A stretch of DNA of 6,344 nucleotides from the NCBI GenBank assembly GCA_913053915.1, contig CAJXGP010000130.1:1-6344 (forward strand), written 5' to 3'. The notes below the pieces were generated by a model, which saw nothing but the letters and a program-made list of their open reading frames with translations, searched no databases and was not told the origin of the DNA. This stretch comes from an uncultured Ignavibacteriales bacterium. GTDB lineage: Bacteria > Bacteroidota > Ignavibacteria > Ignavibacteriales > Ignavibacteriaceae. A program made the translations under genes and the position numbers. Each line of letters opens with the position of its first letter. The stretch's first letter is position 1. Positions 5,546 through 6,344 of the stretch are shown in pieces.

Positions 5546-5824
5546 TTTATTAACTCCTTTAATTGAATTATAACAATAAACTAATTATTTATGAATCTGT
5601 TGCAGGACGGGTGAGTGAAGTCAGATAACTGCCGGGACAAAACCTCCTAATAAATTATGTTTATTACTCTGCCAAAGATATATACTTTCCATCATTCTAA
5701 CAAAAGGAGGGCATTATAATAATTCAGAGTTAAAAAGATAATGAAAAAAATAAACCAAAACTCATCCCCCGCCTTCTCTTAAAAAGAGAAGGAGCTAAAA
5801 CAAGCTGCTTTGTAATTTTTTATA
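5546..5824. other. 279-bp gap in the antitoxin array with no convincing gene
   Basis: No reading frame of useful length is supported on either strand. The gap holds the ribosome site of the 5545 gene, a G/C-richer patch near 5602-5640 unlike its AT-rich surroundings, an AT-only inverted repeat (TAATAAA at 5648-5654 and TTTATTA at 5660-5666), and the hairpin repeat at 5772-5792. A toxin partner for the gene at 5825-6199 would be expected here and is missing, so the gap may be a deletion scar filled by repeat sequence. That is inference. Confidence 0.5.
5772..5792. repeat. Short hairpin repeat, CCTTCTCTT and AAGAGAAGG arms
   Basis: Perfect 9-bp inverted arms around a 3-base AAA loop, next to CATCCCCC on the plus strand. 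On the minus strand no T tract follows, so it is a poor intrinsic terminator. The arms and the adjacent C-run look like a dispersed palindromic repeat of the kind scattered between genes in Bacteroidota and cyanobacteria; that link is from general recognition and not verified. Confidence 0.6.
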
Positions 5825-6199
5825 TCAAAGGGATGCTTTCGGCAAAGGATTCCTAGGGAAAGGCATTTTCTTGGAAGAAATGAAAACTCTATTATATTTT
5901 TCATCTGAAGATCTCCATATGTTTTCATGGTAAATTCTTTTAAGTTCTTTATCGGAAAATTTTCGCAAAGGAGAATCCTTCAATATTCCTAATAGCTTTT
6001 TAGTTTTCTCTGATAATTTAAAACCCGGAATATATTTTTCACCTTTTTCTTCTATTGCTTTTATGAAATTCTCTTTTTCAATAAAAAAAGATATTTTATT
6101 ATCCGGTAATTCCACTTCAAAATTATCAGGCAAATCAACTTCCCTATCAGGTACAAAAACTTTTCTATCTTTTTTATACCGTATTTTAATCGTAGGCAT
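5825..6199 (-). CDS. Antitoxin-like protein with a different C-terminus, no toxin partner
   Basis: A 124-residue frame. Its first 32 residues are identical to the gene at 4863-5171 (MPTIKIRYKKDRKVFVPD, then LPDNFEVELP). From residue 33 on, the sequence is unrelated: SFFIEKENFIKAIEEK, then KLSEKTKKLLGILKDSPL (61-78) and KFSDKELKRIYHENIWRSSDEK (80-101). That middle is charged and helical, as in toxin-binding tails, and may be the C-terminus of another antitoxin joined to a shared head. The last ~20 residues (KKMPFPRNPLPKASL) have an odd proline-rich composition and may be read-through into repeat DNA after loss of an earlier stop. AAGGAAA precedes the ATG at 6199 at the same spacing as its paralogue. 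No PIN or other toxin lies downstream. Product call is by relation to the neighbouring module. Confidence 0.6.
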   Translation of the reverse strand: MPTIKIRYKKDRKVFVPDREVDLPDNFEVELPDNKISFFIEKENFIKAIEEKGEKYIPGFKLSEKTKKLLGILKDSPLRKFSDKELKRIYHENIWRSSDEKYNRVFISSKKMPFPRNPLPKASL

Positions 6200-6270
6200 T
6201 TTATCTTTCCTTTTTATAGTTAAAATTTGTTGTTTTATTCAAAACACACTCGATGATGTTTTTCTGCAAC
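6105..6270. repeat. 166-bp direct repeat, copy B of an antitoxin-gene junction
   Basis: Second copy of the block at 5077-5242, with 7 mismatches by my alignment. It covers the end of the partial gene at the window edge, a 35-bp spacer (6200-6234) and the start of the gene at 5825-6199. Beyond 6270 the similarity switches from the 5207-5545 gene to the 4863-5171 gene. Confidence 0.9.
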
Positions 6271-6344
6271 TGTTTCCATAACTCTTTTCTTATCATCTTT
6301 ATATGAAGTATTCTTGCTGTGTTCAGCATCAATCCCTATTAAAT
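6235..6344 (-). CDS. Antitoxin-like protein, C-terminal part (cut by window edge)
   Basis: The last 35 codons plus stop of another member of the array; the rest lies beyond the window. It reads LIGIDAEHSKNTSYKDDKKR, then VMETVAEKHHRVCFE. The first part matches the 4863-5171 gene (68 of 69 bases identical, 6276-6344 against 4892-4960). The end matches the 5207-5545 gene (EKHxRVCFE). It is therefore a mosaic of two types. It precedes the gene at 5825-6199 by 35 bp. As for its relatives, an antitoxin role is inferred only from the module next to the PIN toxin. Confidence 0.7.
   Translation of the reverse strand, partial: LIGIDAEHSKNTSYKDDKKRVMETVAEKHHRVCFE

Noticed and set aside
5657..5719. A 20-residue plus-strand frame in the intergenic gap (MFITLPKIYTF...)
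   Set aside because: No ribosome site, no hydrophobic or toxin-like pattern, and low-complexity AT-rich context.
5772..5792. Intrinsic terminator
   Set aside because: The stem is good, but no T tract follows on either strand, so it is listed as a hairpin repeat.

Overview
The window is AT-rich. Every gene I can support lies on the minus strand, so the biological order runs from high to low coordinates. Many starts have an AAAGGA-type Shine-Dalgarno sequence, and short tandem and palindromic repeats sit inside genes. With the gene content, this suggests a bacterium of the Bacteroidota/Chlorobiota group, perhaps Ignavibacteria-like. That placement is inference; there is no rRNA or other marker gene to confirm it.

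Region 1 (6344 to 4863) is a tandem run of four small related genes: one cut by the window edge, then 5825-6199, 5207-5545 and 4863-5171. Three share the N-terminal start M-P/E-T-I-K-x-R-Y-K-K, and three share the C-terminal block L-I-G ... T-x-Y-x-D-D-K-K-R. I read them as antitoxin-like proteins, because the last one overlaps a PIN-domain (VapC-like) toxin reading frame by 8 bp. The array has been shuffled: a 166-bp block and a 69-bp block are each present twice, nearly identical. Only one PIN toxin is visible for the four antitoxin-like genes.

Region 2 (4870 to 561) is a remodelled surface-polysaccharide locus: a DegT/DnrJ/EryC1/StrS sugar aminotransferase, an initiating polyprenyl-phosphate sugar-phosphate transferase, and a Gfo/Idh/MocA sugar-nucleotide oxidoreductase. 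Oxidoreductase, aminotransferase and acetyltransferase together would make an acetamido-sugar nucleotide, and the membrane transferase would load a sugar phosphate on the lipid carrier. Two of the three steps look rearranged. The aminotransferase has lost its own start and is joined in frame to the PIN domain. It also carries a 7-bp tandem repeat, a roughly 98-bp palindrome-bounded insertion and an 8-bp tandem repeat, and the last of these breaks the frame. The oxidoreductase ends in the last ~38 residues of a left-handed beta-helix acetyltransferase, as if a deletion fused two adjacent genes.

Region 3 (499 to 1) is a type II toxin-antitoxin pair, higB then higA, with higA cut by the window edge. 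Toxin-antitoxin genes therefore flank the sugar genes on both sides.

The most interesting signals are the octamer tract, which by arithmetic could switch the aminotransferase on or off, the chimeric genes, and the recombining antitoxin array.
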